A stretch of 64,000 bases of DNA. It comes from Curtobacterium pusillum (lineage in GTDB: Bacteria > Actinomycetota > Actinomycetes > Actinomycetales > Microbacteriaceae). The stretch is from NCBI RefSeq assembly GCF_007680845.1, contig NZ_VEIY01000004.1, forward strand, positions 62,001-126,000, given 5' to 3'. The notes under the pieces were generated by a model, which ran no database searches, was not told the origin of the DNA, and saw only the letters and a program-made list of their open reading frames with translations. Below, piece after piece: positions 24,424-32,527 of the stretch (its first letter is position 1; each line of letters opens with the position of its first letter). The position numbers were made by a program, and so were the translations under genes.

Positions 24424-25029
24424 ATGCGCACCCTGTACAGCTCGGGCACGATCCTGGTCGTCGTGGCGATCGCCGTGGGCCTGGCCGGGTGCAGCGGTGG
24501 GAGCACCGCGGCGCCGACCGTGACCCGGACCGTCACGGCGAGTGCCGCGCCCAGCACACCGGCAGGGACACCGGTCGCGGCCCCGACCGTCGCACCGACG
24601 CCGACGCCGACGCCGACGTGCGGGCCGACGAGCGGGGCGGCCGCCTCGGCCCGGGCGATCGCGGAGCTCCCGCTGCCCGTCGGACTCGAGGACGCGCGCT
24701 GGGACACGTCGACATCGGACTTCGCCGGGTACGACCCCTGCGCTCCGCTGTCCTGGGCTGTCGTGAGCCTCGACCACGCCACGGGGAGCTCACCGGTCGC
24801 GATCCTGCTCTTCCACGAGGGCCGGTACCTCGGCACCGCGACGAAGCTGGCGTACTCCTTCGTGCCGGACGTGACGCGCACCGGCCCGTCGAGCATCGCG
24901 GTGACCTACCACTACGCGGAGCCCGACGAGTCGACCGCGGACGCGAGTGGCCGGACGAACGCGACGTTCACGTGGGACGAGACGACCGGGCGGGTCGACA
25001 TGACGGGCGACGTGCCGCCGGTCGGCTAG
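24424..25029 (+). CDS. LppP/LprE-family lipoprotein
   Basis: 201 aa. Lipoprotein signal with lipobox GLAGC (about residue 23), then a low-complexity Thr/Pro/Ala linker with TPTPTPT, and a folded domain with PLPVGLEDARWDTST, YDPCAPLSWAVV and ILLFHEGRYLGTATK. This domain matches the LppP/LprE family (PF14041) of actinobacterial surface lipoproteins. Two conserved Cys (in PTCGP and YDPCAP) may pair. GGAGGAGG lies about 12 bases before the ATG. Surface-anchored; role unknown. Divergent from the DUF3892-like gene. Confidence 0.8.
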   Translation: MRTLYSSGTILVVVAIAVGLAGCSGGSTAAPTVTRTVTASAAPSTPAGTPVAAPTVAPTPTPTPTCGPTSGAAASARAIAELPLPVGLEDARWDTSTSDFAGYDPCAPLSWAVVSLDHATGSSPVAILLFHEGRYLGTATKLAYSFVPDVTRTGPSSIAVTYHYAEPDESTADASGRTNATFTWDETTGRVDMTGDVPPVG

Positions 25030-25071
25030 GGCCGACCGGCGCCCGCGCCCGACGCCCGCCGCCCGCTGCGC

Positions 25072-25821
25072 TCAGACCTGGCTCGCGCCCCCGTCGACGT
25101 AGAGCTCGGCGCCGGTGACGTAGCTGCTCCGCGGCGAACCGAGGAACAGCACGGCGTCGGCCACCTCGTCCTCGGTCCCCAGCCGCTGCATCGGGACACC
25201 GGAGGCGAGCCCGCCGAGCAGTGCCTCGGCGTCCTCGGGGCTGTTCGCGAGGCCGGAGAGCCCCGGCGTGCCGATCGGCCCCGGCGCCACGACGTTGACC
25301 CGGACGCCCCGCTCGACGAGCTCGGCCGCCCAGCTCCGTGCGAGCGACCGGACCGCGGCCTTCGTCGCGGCGTAGACGCTGAACGCCGGGTTGCCCTTGA
25401 CGTCGATGTTGGAGCCGGTGAGCACGATCGCGGAACCGGACGCCAGGTGCGGGAGCGCGCCCTGCACGGTGTTGATCACACCGCCGACGTTGGCGTTGAA
25501 GGTCGACGCGTAGTGGTCCCAGCTGATCTGGCCGAGCGGTGCGAACTCGCCGCCGCCGGCGTTGGCGAACACGAGGGCGAGCCCGTCGCCCCGTGCTGCG
25601 ACCGCGTCGAACACGCGCTCGACGTCGGCCGCGACCGCCACGTCGCCCTGCACGGCCGTCACGGCGTCGCCGAACTCCTCGGTGACGGCGTCGAGCGCGT
25701 GCTGCCTGCGTCCGGTCACCACGACGTGCGCCCCCTCCGCGACGAGTCGGCGCACGACGGTCAGGCCGATGCCCGACGTCCCGCCCGTGACGAGTGCTGT
25801 GGTCCCGGTGAAGTCACCCAT
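25072..25821 (-). CDS. SDR-family oxidoreductase under TetR control
   Basis: 249 aa. TGGTSGIG cofactor loop, NAGGGEFAPLG, a Ser in VLTGSNI and active-site YAATK; C-terminal YVTGAELYVDGGASQV is typical of classical FabG-like SDRs. The substrate is not readable. Divergent from a TetR gene; its promoter (TTGACA-17-TACGTT) is bracketed by two palindromes, so it is almost certainly the TetR target. GAGAG lies shortly before the ATG. Confidence 0.88.
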   Translation of the reverse strand: MGDFTGTTALVTGGTSGIGLTVVRRLVAEGAHVVVTGRRQHALDAVTEEFGDAVTAVQGDVAVAADVERVFDAVAARGDGLALVFANAGGGEFAPLGQISWDHYASTFNANVGGVINTVQGALPHLASGSAIVLTGSNIDVKGNPAFSVYAATKAAVRSLARSWAAELVERGVRVNVVAPGPIGTPGLSGLANSPEDAEALLGGLASGVPMQRLGTEDEVADAVLFLGSPRSSYVTGAELYVDGGASQV

Positions 25822-25858
25822 GGTCGTTCCTCTCTCCGGCTCCCGCAGGAGCAGTTGC

Positions 25859-25872
25859 GTACCGTTCGGTAC
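25859..25872. promoter_or_regulatory. TetR operator 1 (GTACCG-TT-CGGTAC)
   Basis: Perfect 14-bp palindrome just downstream of the SDR -10 box. A related site lies at 25914, centres 55 bp apart. A half site CGGTACAGA recurs at 25959. Confidence 0.75.
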
Positions 25873-25880
25873 AGATGTGG

Positions 25881-25909
25881 AACGTAGACCCTCCGCGCGT
25901 TGATGTCAA
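25881..25909 (-). promoter_or_regulatory. Promoter of the SDR gene
   Basis: On the minus strand TTGACA (25909-25904), a 17-bp spacer and TACGTT (25886-25881). It lies between the two palindromic operators. Confidence 0.75.
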
Positions 25910-25913
25910 ATCT

Positions 25914-25927
25914 GTACCGACTGGTAC
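25914..25927. promoter_or_regulatory. TetR operator 2 (GTACC-GACT-GGTAC)
   Basis: Inverted repeat immediately upstream of the SDR -35 box and 18 bp before a TATTCT (25945-25950) that could be the tetR -10 box. Binding here would repress both genes. Confidence 0.7.
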
Positions 25928-25981
25928 TCAAAAGGCGAAGGCGCTATTCTGGTCCGGACGGTACAGATCAGGAGGCGCGTG

Positions 25982-26572
25982 ATGGCGACACGAGGACGGC
26001 CGCGTGGGTTCGACACGGACGAAGCCCTCGACCGGGCCGTCGACGTGTTCTGGCGGCAGGGCTACTCAGGCACGAGCCTGGAGGACCTGACCACTGCGAT
26101 GGGCATCAACCGCCCGAGTCTCTACGCGGCGTTCGGCAACAAGGAGTCCACCTTCCGGAAGGCACTCGAGCGGTACGCGGAGGTCGAGATGGCCTACGTG
26201 GGGGAGGCCCTCGCGGAACCCACCGCCCGTGCCGTCGCGGAGCACTACCTGCGCAGCAACGTCGCCGCGGTCACGTGTCCGGGCCGCCCGACCGGGTGCC
26301 TGTCGATCCAGGGCGGACTCGCCGCCGGCGACGACGACCGCCGGATCGTGGAGTTCCTCGAGGAGAGCCGTGCGGGTGGCGAGCAGCGCATCGCCGAGCG
26401 GTTCCGGGCAGCGCACGACGCCGGGGACCTCGCCGCTGACGAGGACCCCGACGAGCTCGCACGCTACGTCGTGACGGTGTCCGCCGGGCTGGCGGTGCAG
26501 GCGAGCAGCGGCGCGAGCCGACAGCAGCTGGCCGCCGTCGTCGAACGCGCGCTCCGCGCCTTCCCCGCCTGA
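25982..26572 (+). CDS. TetR-family repressor
   Basis: 196 aa. N-terminal helix-turn-helix with ALDRAVDVFWRQGYSGTSLE and INRPSLYAAFGNKESTF, close to the AcrR/YxaF type. CPGRPTGCLSIQGGLA contains two Cys, a feature of one TetR_C subfamily. AGGAGG is six bases from the ATG; a GTG one codon earlier is less well placed. Divergent from the SDR gene with palindromic sites between them. It converges on the ABC permease gene with only two bases between. Confidence 0.9.
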   Translation: MATRGRPRGFDTDEALDRAVDVFWRQGYSGTSLEDLTTAMGINRPSLYAAFGNKESTFRKALERYAEVEMAYVGEALAEPTARAVAEHYLRSNVAAVTCPGRPTGCLSIQGGLAAGDDDRRIVEFLEESRAGGEQRIAERFRAAHDAGDLAADEDPDELARYVVTVSAGLAVQASSGASRQQLAAVVERALRAFPA

Positions 26573-26574
26573 CC

Positions 26575-27651
26575 TCAGCCGCGCAGTGCCTCCGCCAGCT
26601 TCACCCGGCCGCCGGTGCGGAGCAGTGCGTTCTCGTAGATGCGCGCACCGACCAGGACGACCAGCACGACCGAGACCGCGACGATGACCAGGGAGAGGAC
26701 CGGCTCCCACCACTCGGCCGTCCCGAGGAAGATCCGCATCGGCATCCCGATCGGGGCACTGAACGGCACGTAGGACATCACGCCGAGGACCGTCGGGTTG
26801 TCGTACGCGACGATGATCAGGATGTACGGGATCATCACGAGCATCATCACCGGGGTGGTGACGCTGCCGACGTCCTCCTGGCGCGAGACGAGCACCGCGG
26901 CCGCCGCGAACAGGGACGCGATGAGCACGAACCCGACCGCGAAGAACCCGACGAACCAGAGCATGCTCGGCCCGAGCACGGTGAACATGTTGTCCTGCCC
27001 GGTCACCGCCAGCGTGACCGCTGCCGCGACCGCCACCCCGACGATCTGCGCGAACGCCATGACGCTGTTGCCGAGGACCTTCCCGGCGAGCAGCGCCCGC
27101 GCCGGGATCGCCGCCATGAGGATCTCGACCACGCGGGTCGACTTCTCCTCGACGACGCTCTGCGCGATCGACTGCCCGAAGGTCACGGCGGACGCGAAGT
27201 AGACGACGCCGAACGCCAGTGCGACGATGTAGATCAGCCCGCCCGGGATCGCGTTCGGGTCGAGCAGCTCGATGCGCGGCGAGACGCTGAGCGCCTGCAC
27301 GACGTCGGTCGGGGCGTCGTCGAGTCCGACGACCTTGTAGCCGAGCGGGTCGTCCGAGGGGATGATCGCCGCGTCGACGTCGCCCCGCTCGACCAGGCGC
27401 TCCGCGGCCGCCGCCGTCGGCGCCTGCCTGACGTCGAGCCCCTTGCTCGTCGGAAGGCTGACACCGTCGACGACCGCGACCGGGGTGGTGTCCCCGGCGG
27501 TCGCCTTGCCGACGATGCCGCCGACGACGATCGAGGCGACGACCATGAGGACGAGGATGCACGCGGACACGACGAAGGCCTTGCTGCGGACGCGCGCCTG
27601 GACCTCGCGCACGGCGACGAGCCGCACGGACTGGACGAACGAGCCGTTCAC
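26575..27651 (-). CDS. ABC-2-type exporter permease (NatB-like)
   Basis: 358 aa from a GTG overlapping the ATPase stop (GTGA). One N-terminal helix, a large extracytoplasmic domain (about 50-155), then a cluster of five or six helices, the NatB/ABC2_membrane_3 layout. SVVEEKSTRVVEILMAAIPARALLAGK is the conserved coupling region. Forms an exporter with the preceding ATPase. Family members export sodium, antibiotics or other toxic compounds; substrate unknown. Next to a two-component system that may sense the same stress. Confidence 0.88.
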   Translation of the reverse strand: MNGSFVQSVRLVAVREVQARVRSKAFVVSACILVLMVVASIVVGGIVGKATAGDTTPVAVVDGVSLPTSKGLDVRQAPTAAAAERLVERGDVDAAIIPSDDPLGYKVVGLDDAPTDVVQALSVSPRIELLDPNAIPGGLIYIVALAFGVVYFASAVTFGQSIAQSVVEEKSTRVVEILMAAIPARALLAGKVLGNSVMAFAQIVGVAVAAAVTLAVTGQDNMFTVLGPSMLWFVGFFAVGFVLIASLFAAAAVLVSRQEDVGSVTTPVMMLVMIPYILIIVAYDNPTVLGVMSYVPFSAPIGMPMRIFLGTAEWWEPVLSLVIVAVSVVLVVLVGARIYENALLRTGGRVKLAEALRG

Positions 27652-28529
27652 CGGACGACCTCCCGGAAGACCTCGCTGAGCCGCGGGACCCGCGGGGCGA
27701 ACGACCCGACGGTGCCGTGCTGGACGGCCCGCTGCAGGACGGACTGGGCGACCGCGTCGGACGCCTCGAACACGGCGTACCCGCCGTCGAACTCGCGCAC
27801 GGTGACGCCCGGTTCGTCGCGGAGCCAGGCGACGTCGCCGTCGACCAGCAGCTCCCACGCCGGCGGCCCGGCCAGCTTCCGCAGTTCCTCCTGCGGACCG
27901 GCGGCACGGATGGTGCCGTCGGCGATCACGACCACGTCGTCGCAGAGGCGCTCGACGACGTCCAACTGGTGGCTGGAGAAGAGGACGGGGACCCCGCCGG
28001 CCGCGGCCTCGCGGAGGACGGCCAGCACGACGTCGACCGCCATCGGGTCGAGGCCGGAGAACGGTTCGTCGAGCACGAGGACCTCGGGGCCGTGGGCGAG
28101 CGCCGCGGCGACCTGCACCCGCTGCTGGTTGCCGAGCGACAGCTTCTCGACCGGGTCCGCCGCGTGCGCCGTGAGCCCGAGCCGGTCGAGCAGGTCCGCG
28201 GTGCGGGTGGCGGCCGTGCGCTTCTCGACGCCGTGCAGCCGGGCGAAGTAGGTGATCTGCTCCGCGACCGGCATCTTCGGGTACAGCCCGCGTTCCTCGG
28301 GCATGTAGCCGAACCGGCGGCGGTCGGCCGGGCCGATCGGCGTCCCGTCGATGGACACGGTCCCGGCGTCCGCCTGCAGCACGCCGAGCAGGATCCGCAT
28401 GGTCGTGGTCTTGCCGGCACCGTTGCCGCCGACGAACCCGGTCAGGCGTCCGTCGCCGACCGTGAACGTCACGTCGTCGAGCACGCGCCGGTCGCCGTAC
28501 TGCTTGGTCACCCCGTCGATGGTGAGCAT
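27648..28529 (-). CDS. ABC-2 exporter ATPase (NatA-like)
   Basis: 293 aa. Walker A GGNGAGKTTT, Q-loop region YMPEERGLYPKM (typical of NatA), signature LSLGNQQRVQ, Walker B VLVLDEPFSGLDP and H-loop SSHQLD. A C-terminal extension of about 80 residues follows. Drives the permease encoded downstream. Signature motif is LSLGN instead of LSGGQ, a known variant in this subfamily. A TAGCGT -10 box lies about 40 bp upstream, and AGAGGGG precedes the ATG. Confidence 0.92.
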   Translation of the reverse strand: MLTIDGVTKQYGDRRVLDDVTFTVGDGRLTGFVGGNGAGKTTTMRILLGVLQADAGTVSIDGTPIGPADRRRFGYMPEERGLYPKMPVAEQITYFARLHGVEKRTAATRTADLLDRLGLTAHAADPVEKLSLGNQQRVQVAAALAHGPEVLVLDEPFSGLDPMAVDVVLAVLREAAAGGVPVLFSSHQLDVVERLCDDVVVIADGTIRAAGPQEELRKLAGPPAWELLVDGDVAWLRDEPGVTVREFDGGYAVFEASDAVAQSVLQRAVQHGTVGSFAPRVPRLSEVFREVVR

Positions 28530-28568
28530 CCCGTTCCCCTCTCGCGGCGGTCCGAACCGCCTGCGTCG

Positions 28569-28574
28569 ACGCTA
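28569..28574 (-). promoter_or_regulatory. -10 box TAGCGT for the ABC exporter
   Basis: TAGCGT on the minus strand, 39 bp before the ATPase ATG, leaving a short leader with a good ribosome site. Confidence 0.5.
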
Positions 28575-28654
28575 TTGCGCGACCGGGTCGGGCCGCCTCC
28601 GGCCGGGGACGGGTCCTGCGTCTCCGCCGCACGGGGGAGCGGGCGTGCGTCGGG

Positions 28655-29335
28655 TCAGCCCGTGGTACCGGCGACGCCGTGCTCGAACGCCCAGACGACG
28701 GCCTGGATGCGGTCGCGGAGGCCGAGCTTCTGCAGCAGGTTCGACACGTGCGTCTTCACGGTGGCCTCGCCGACGAAGAGCTCGGCGGCGATCTCGGCGT
28801 TGCTCGACCCGCGGGCGAGCAGGCGCAGGACCTCGGCCTCGCGCTCGGTGAGCCCGGCGGCCGCCACCGCCGCGTCGCCGGCCGCGGACGAGGGTGCCGT
28901 CGGGCCGGCGGTCGCGCGGCTGATCACCCGGCGGGTCACGTCCGGGGCGAGCAGGGCGTCGCCGCCGGCCACCGTCCGGACCGCGTCGATCAGCCGTTCG
29001 GGGGAGGCGTTCTTGAGCAGGAAGCCGCTCGCCCCCGCCTCGAGCGCCTGGAACAGTGCGTCGTCGTGGTCGAACGTCGTCAGGACGAGCACGGCGGGCG
29101 GGTCCGGGAGCGCCGCGATCCGCCGTGCCGCCTCGAGCCCGTCGACGTTCGGCATCTGCACGTCGAGGCAGACCACGTCCGGCCGGTGGGCGCGCACGGC
29201 CTCGACCGCCTCGGCGCCGTCCGATGCCTCGCCGACCACCCGGAAACCGGGCTCGGATTCGAGGATGACGCGGAACCCGGCCCGGACGAGGTCCTGGTCG
29301 TCCGCGAGCACGATGGTCAGGTCGTCGGCAGCCAT
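28655..29335 (-). CDS. Response regulator, NarL/LuxR type
   Basis: 226 aa. Receiver domain with acidic pair DD (13-14), phospho-acceptor D58 in VVCLDVQMPN, Thr in VLVLTTFD and Lys in GFLLKNASP. C-terminal LuxR helix-turn-helix LTEREAEVLRLLARGSSNAE and EATVKTHVSNLLQKLGLRDR. Its start overlaps the sensor kinase gene by 19 bp, so they are translated together. Likely target: the adjacent ABC exporter (inference from position). Confidence 0.93.
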   Translation of the reverse strand: MAADDLTIVLADDQDLVRAGFRVILESEPGFRVVGEASDGAEAVEAVRAHRPDVVCLDVQMPNVDGLEAARRIAALPDPPAVLVLTTFDHDDALFQALEAGASGFLLKNASPERLIDAVRTVAGGDALLAPDVTRRVISRATAGPTAPSSAAGDAAVAAAGLTEREAEVLRLLARGSSNAEIAAELFVGEATVKTHVSNLLQKLGLRDRIQAVVWAFEHGVAGTTG

Positions 29336-30588
29336 GCCCGCACCAGCCAGCCTCCCCGGGCGCGCGGCCCGATCTCGATCCGTCCGCCCACCGCGGCGAC
29401 CCGTTCGCGCATCCCCACGTGCCCGAGCCCGCTGCCCGCGGTGTTCCGCGGGGCGCGGTCGCCGAGTCCGTCGTCGGTGACCTCGACCTCGACGCAGTCG
29501 GCCAGGTAGCGCACCCGGACGTCGGCCCGGGCGGTCGGTCCGGCGTGCTTGAGGATGTTCGTCACGGCCTCCTGCGCGATCCGGTAGGCCACCGCGGACA
29601 CGGTCGGCGGCACTGCTCGGGCGTCGCCGACGACGACGAACTCGGTGGGGTGACCGGCCGTGCGTGCGGCGTCGGCGAGTTCGCCGATGCGCCCGAGACC
29701 CTCCGTGCTCGGTGCGTCGCGGTGGTCGTCACCGGCGTGGCCGTCCTCGTCCGACCGCAGGGTGCCGAGCATCCGGCGGAGCTCCTCGACCGCGGTCCGC
29801 GCGCTGCCCTCGACGACGCCGAGCGACACCGCGGCCTGCTCGGGGTCCCGGTCGATCACGCGTCGCGCCGCTCCGGCCTGCACGCCCATCAGCGACACGT
29901 GGTGGGCCACGACGTCGTGCAGTTCGCGGGCGATCCGCACGCGTTCGATCGTCACGGCCTGGGCGGCGCTCCGTTCGCGCTCCGCAGCCAGCTCGGCCGT
30001 CCGGACGTCGAGCTCGTGCTTCGCGACGGCCGAGGCCCACGCCCGGTTGCCCGCGTACCAGGCAGCGCCGAAGTAGATGACGTTGATCACGATGTTGAGC
30101 AGCGAGTACGCGATGTACGGCGGGAGGAGCCCGCCGTCGTCATTGGGCAGCGCGTTCGGCACCGCCCACCCGAACGCGATCGCGAGGAACAGCCAGGCGA
30201 ACATCCCGCCGATGACGACCCACCGGACGACTTCGGCGCGGACGCGGTCGGAGCACCACGCCCCGACCGTGTACAGCGCGATGAACAGGGTGAAGTTGAC
30301 GAGGAAGACCTCGGGCACGTGCAGGAGCTGCAGCGCCGCGAACGCCAGGGCCGACACGACGGCCATGCTCATCGGCCAGCGTCGGCGGAACGCGATCGGG
30401 GCGGCGTTCGCGATGATCATCAGCGCCGACACCCACCACGCGGCCTGGTCGTCACCGTACGTGCCGGCGGCGGCGTAGAGCGTCGTCGTGACCGCGAGCC
30501 CGGCACCGAGGACCACCGCGAGCAGTACGTCCTGGCGGAGCTCCCGGCGCCCCACCGGCAGCCGCGACCACTCCGCCGTCGTCCCCAT
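29317..30588 (-). CDS. Sensor histidine kinase, HisKA_3 type
   Basis: 423 aa. About six hydrophobic segments in the first 190 residues with hardly any extracytoplasmic loops, the DesK/LiaS-like architecture that senses the membrane itself. H-box ARELHDVVAHHVSLMGVQAG, then HATPase motifs NILKHAG, TDDGLGD and GSGLGHVGMRERV. Phosphorylates the overlapping response regulator. ATG follows TACCGT by seven bases, so the message is probably leaderless. Confidence 0.9.
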   Translation of the reverse strand: MGTTAEWSRLPVGRRELRQDVLLAVVLGAGLAVTTTLYAAAGTYGDDQAAWWVSALMIIANAAPIAFRRRWPMSMAVVSALAFAALQLLHVPEVFLVNFTLFIALYTVGAWCSDRVRAEVVRWVVIGGMFAWLFLAIAFGWAVPNALPNDDGGLLPPYIAYSLLNIVINVIYFGAAWYAGNRAWASAVAKHELDVRTAELAAERERSAAQAVTIERVRIARELHDVVAHHVSLMGVQAGAARRVIDRDPEQAAVSLGVVEGSARTAVEELRRMLGTLRSDEDGHAGDDHRDAPSTEGLGRIGELADAARTAGHPTEFVVVGDARAVPPTVSAVAYRIAQEAVTNILKHAGPTARADVRVRYLADCVEVEVTDDGLGDRAPRNTAGSGLGHVGMRERVAAVGGRIEIGPRARGGWLVRAWLPTT

Positions 30589-30632
30589 GCGGACCACGGT
30601 AGCCGGTGCGCGCACCGGACCGGGATGTCGGC

Positions 30633-30688
30633 CTGGAGGCGCGGTGCGGGTGACCGACGTCGGTCACGTGCACCGCGCCTCCCGTCCA
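30633..30688. repeat. Family 1 palindrome with nested palindrome
   Basis: GGAGGCGCGGTGC (30635-30647) pairs with GCACCGCGCCTCC (30670-30682). The loop holds a perfect 16-bp palindrome TGACCGACGTCGGTCA (30651-30666). It lies 15 bp after the MFS stop on the minus strand. Confidence 0.8.
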
Positions 30689-30703
30689 GAGCCCGTGGTG
30701 GCG

Positions 30704-31972
30704 TCAGCCGTCGGCATCCGCAGCCGTCGCGACGCGCACCCGGGCCGGGAGCTCCGCGACGGCGGCACGCCAGGCCCAGGCCGCACCCGCGAAGACCAGC
30801 GCCGTGACCGCCCAGAGGAGCCACGGCACGTCGGTGTCGAGGAGGGCGAGGGACAGCGGGAAGACCGCCATGCCGACCGAACCCGCCGTCTGGAACACGC
30901 CGATCGCCCGACCGCGGACCGCGGGGTGCGGCGCCTCCGCCATCACGGCGTTCGCAGCGGGCAGGGCGACCATGTCCGCTGCGGCGATGAGCACCGCGAC
31001 GGCCACCACGTACGACCAGGCCGCCGCTCCCGACAGCGGGGGCAGGACGACGAGCGGCACCACGGCCAGCGCCGTCAGCCCGGCGCCGACGGCGACGAGC
31101 ACGCCGCGGTCGAAGCCGGCGACCCACCGGGTCACGGAGGTCTGCAGGCACGCCGCCAGCCCCGTCGCGACGGCGAACTGCACCGGAGCGACCGCCGCCG
31201 GCATGTGCCAGCGCTCGACGAACAGGACGCTGAGTGCGACGTTGGGCAGGACCATCGCCGGGCCGATGAGGAACTGCCCGAGGGTGATGAGGCGCATCGA
31301 CCGGTCGGCGGCGAACTCCCGGAGCGAGCCCGTCCGGTGGTCGTCGACGTCGCGTCCTCCCGGCTCGGACGTGCGCGCACCGCCCGTGGGCCGTGTGGCG
31401 AACACGACCGCGGCCGCGACGCTCGTCACGACGTTCGCGAGGACCAGCCACCGGAGCCCCTCGTGCCCGCCGCCGGCGAGCGTCACGGCGGCCACGACGG
31501 CTCCCGCGCCGAGCGCCGCTGCCTTGGTGGCCTCGAGGAAGGCGAACCACCGCTCGAACGGTCGACCGTCGGACAGGTCGTGGACGTACGCCGTCCACGA
31601 CGTCCAGTAGAGCCGCTCGGACGCGTTCGCGAGGAAGATCGCGGCGAACACGACCACCGGGTCGTGCGCCACGAGGTACAGCGCGAAGCCGGCCGCGGAC
31701 GTGAGGTTGTTCGTGATCATCGACGCCTTCGCGCCGAACCGGTCGGTGAGCACCCCGCCCAGCAGGCCCACGGGCAGCGCGAGCAGCGACGCCGCCGTCG
31801 AGAGCACGCCGATGAGCGCGAGGGAGAGGTCGGTGGTGAGGGTGAAGTAGACGATCGTCAGCGGCAGCGTGAGGCCGGCGCCGATGGTGTCGACGAGCAC
31901 CGCGGAGGTGACCCAGCGGTGCTCGGTGAACGTGGCGAACGTGGCCCGGGAGCGGGCGCGGATGGAGAACAC
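30704..31972 (-). CDS. MFS transporter, probable drug exporter
   Basis: 422 aa with 12 predicted helices. Motif A-like LGGVLTDRFGAKASMI lies after helix 2; ANASERLYWTSWTAYVHDL is a distinct loop. GTG start with GAGGGA six bases before it. The gene is preceded by an unusual leader of roughly 180 bases with a five-codon ORF and three GC hairpins, and it is divergent from a YCII-domain gene. Substrate unknown; MFS exporters with such leaders can be drug-inducible. A family 1 palindrome follows the stop. Confidence 0.83.
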   Translation of the reverse strand: MFSIRARSRATFATFTEHRWVTSAVLVDTIGAGLTLPLTIVYFTLTTDLSLALIGVLSTAASLLALPVGLLGGVLTDRFGAKASMITNNLTSAAGFALYLVAHDPVVVFAAIFLANASERLYWTSWTAYVHDLSDGRPFERWFAFLEATKAAALGAGAVVAAVTLAGGGHEGLRWLVLANVVTSVAAAVVFATRPTGGARTSEPGGRDVDDHRTGSLREFAADRSMRLITLGQFLIGPAMVLPNVALSVLFVERWHMPAAVAPVQFAVATGLAACLQTSVTRWVAGFDRGVLVAVGAGLTALAVVPLVVLPPLSGAAAWSYVVAVAVLIAAADMVALPAANAVMAEAPHPAVRGRAIGVFQTAGSVGMAVFPLSLALLDTDVPWLLWAVTALVFAGAAWAWRAAVAELPARVRVATAADADG

Positions 31973-31992
31973 GGGGAATCCCTCGGAGTCGT

Positions 31993-32094
31993 CGCGCGGC
32001 GTCGGTGCCGCGCGGGCGTACTGGAAGCGCGCGGACGGGTGGTCCGCGTGGAGGGGGAGCCGGCTCTGGTGCCGGCTCAGCGCTTCGTTGCCAT
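31993..32094 (-). promoter_or_regulatory. Structured leader with mini-ORF upstream of MFS gene
   Basis: In transcript order: mini-ORF MATKR-stop (32094-32077); hairpin AGCCGGC / GCCGGCT (32077-32058) that includes the last base of the region's stop codon; hairpin CGCGGAC / GTCCGCG (32048-32030); hairpin CGCGCGGC / GCCGCGCG (32014-31993); then GAGGGA and the GTG start. The layout is like ribosome-controlled attenuators. The mini-ORF has only a weak GGAG. Confidence 0.4.
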
Positions 32095-32112
32095 GACTCC
32101 GCTGTCGTCGGG

Positions 32113-32146
32113 GTGTTCGGGGTGCTCGGGTGTTCGGGGTGCTCCG
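32113..32146. repeat. 17-bp direct repeat, two copies
   Basis: GTGTTCGGGGTGCTCGG at 32113-32129 and again at 32130-32146 with one mismatch. It lies in the leader or promoter region of the MFS gene. Confidence 0.75.
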
Positions 32147-32160
32147 GGGAGCCCGCCGTC

Positions 32161-32188
32161 ACGCTACCGCAGGAGTAGCGTCCGGGCC
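32161..32188. promoter_or_regulatory. Back-to-back TAGCGT -10 boxes
   Basis: TAGCGT on the minus strand (32166-32161) points to the MFS gene. TAGCGT on the plus strand (32176-32181) is seven bases before the YCII-gene ATG, giving a leaderless message. Only nine bases separate the two hexamers. Confidence 0.6.
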
Positions 32189-32527
32189 ATGCAGTTCCTC
32201 GTCAACGTGATCGACGACGGGCAGGCGGAGGCCACCGGTCGGACCGAGTCGGCGACCCGCGCCGAGATGGACGCGGTCGACGCGTTCAACGAGCGGTTGG
32301 GGGCCGCGATCGTCATCGCCGCCGGGGTGTCCGCGCCGTCGGACGCCGTGGTCGTCGACGCCCGGGGCGGAGCGACCTCGACGACGCCCGGGCTGGTCGG
32401 CGCTCCCGCCGAGTTCGTCGCCGGGTTCTGGGTCATGGACCTGCCGGACGCCGAGACCGCGTTGCGCGTCGCGGGCGAGGCGTCGGCGGCGTGCAACCGG
32501 AAGATCGAGCTGCGCCCGCTCCTCTGA
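32189..32527 (+). CDS. YCII-related (DGPF-domain) protein
   Basis: 112 aa. MQFLVNVIDDGQAEATGRTE, FNERLGAAIVIAAGVSAPSD and FWVMDLPDAETAL follow the pattern of YCII-related proteins (PF03795), a small dimeric alpha-beta fold often beside sigma factors. No active-site assignment is possible. Leaderless ATG behind TAGCGT. Its last 95 bp overlap the convergent MFS gene. Confidence 0.8.
   Translation: MQFLVNVIDDGQAEATGRTESATRAEMDAVDAFNERLGAAIVIAAGVSAPSDAVVVDARGGATSTTPGLVGAPAEFVAGFWVMDLPDAETALRVAGEASAACNRKIELRPLL

Noticed and set aside
28655-30588. Two-component system as a LiaRS or VraRS ortholog
   Set aside because: The architecture is similar, but nothing in the sequence separates it from many other actinobacterial HisKA_3/LuxR pairs, so no symbol was given.
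32077-32094. MATKR mini-ORF listed as a gene
   Set aside because: Five codons with a weak ribosome site; described only as part of a regulatory leader.
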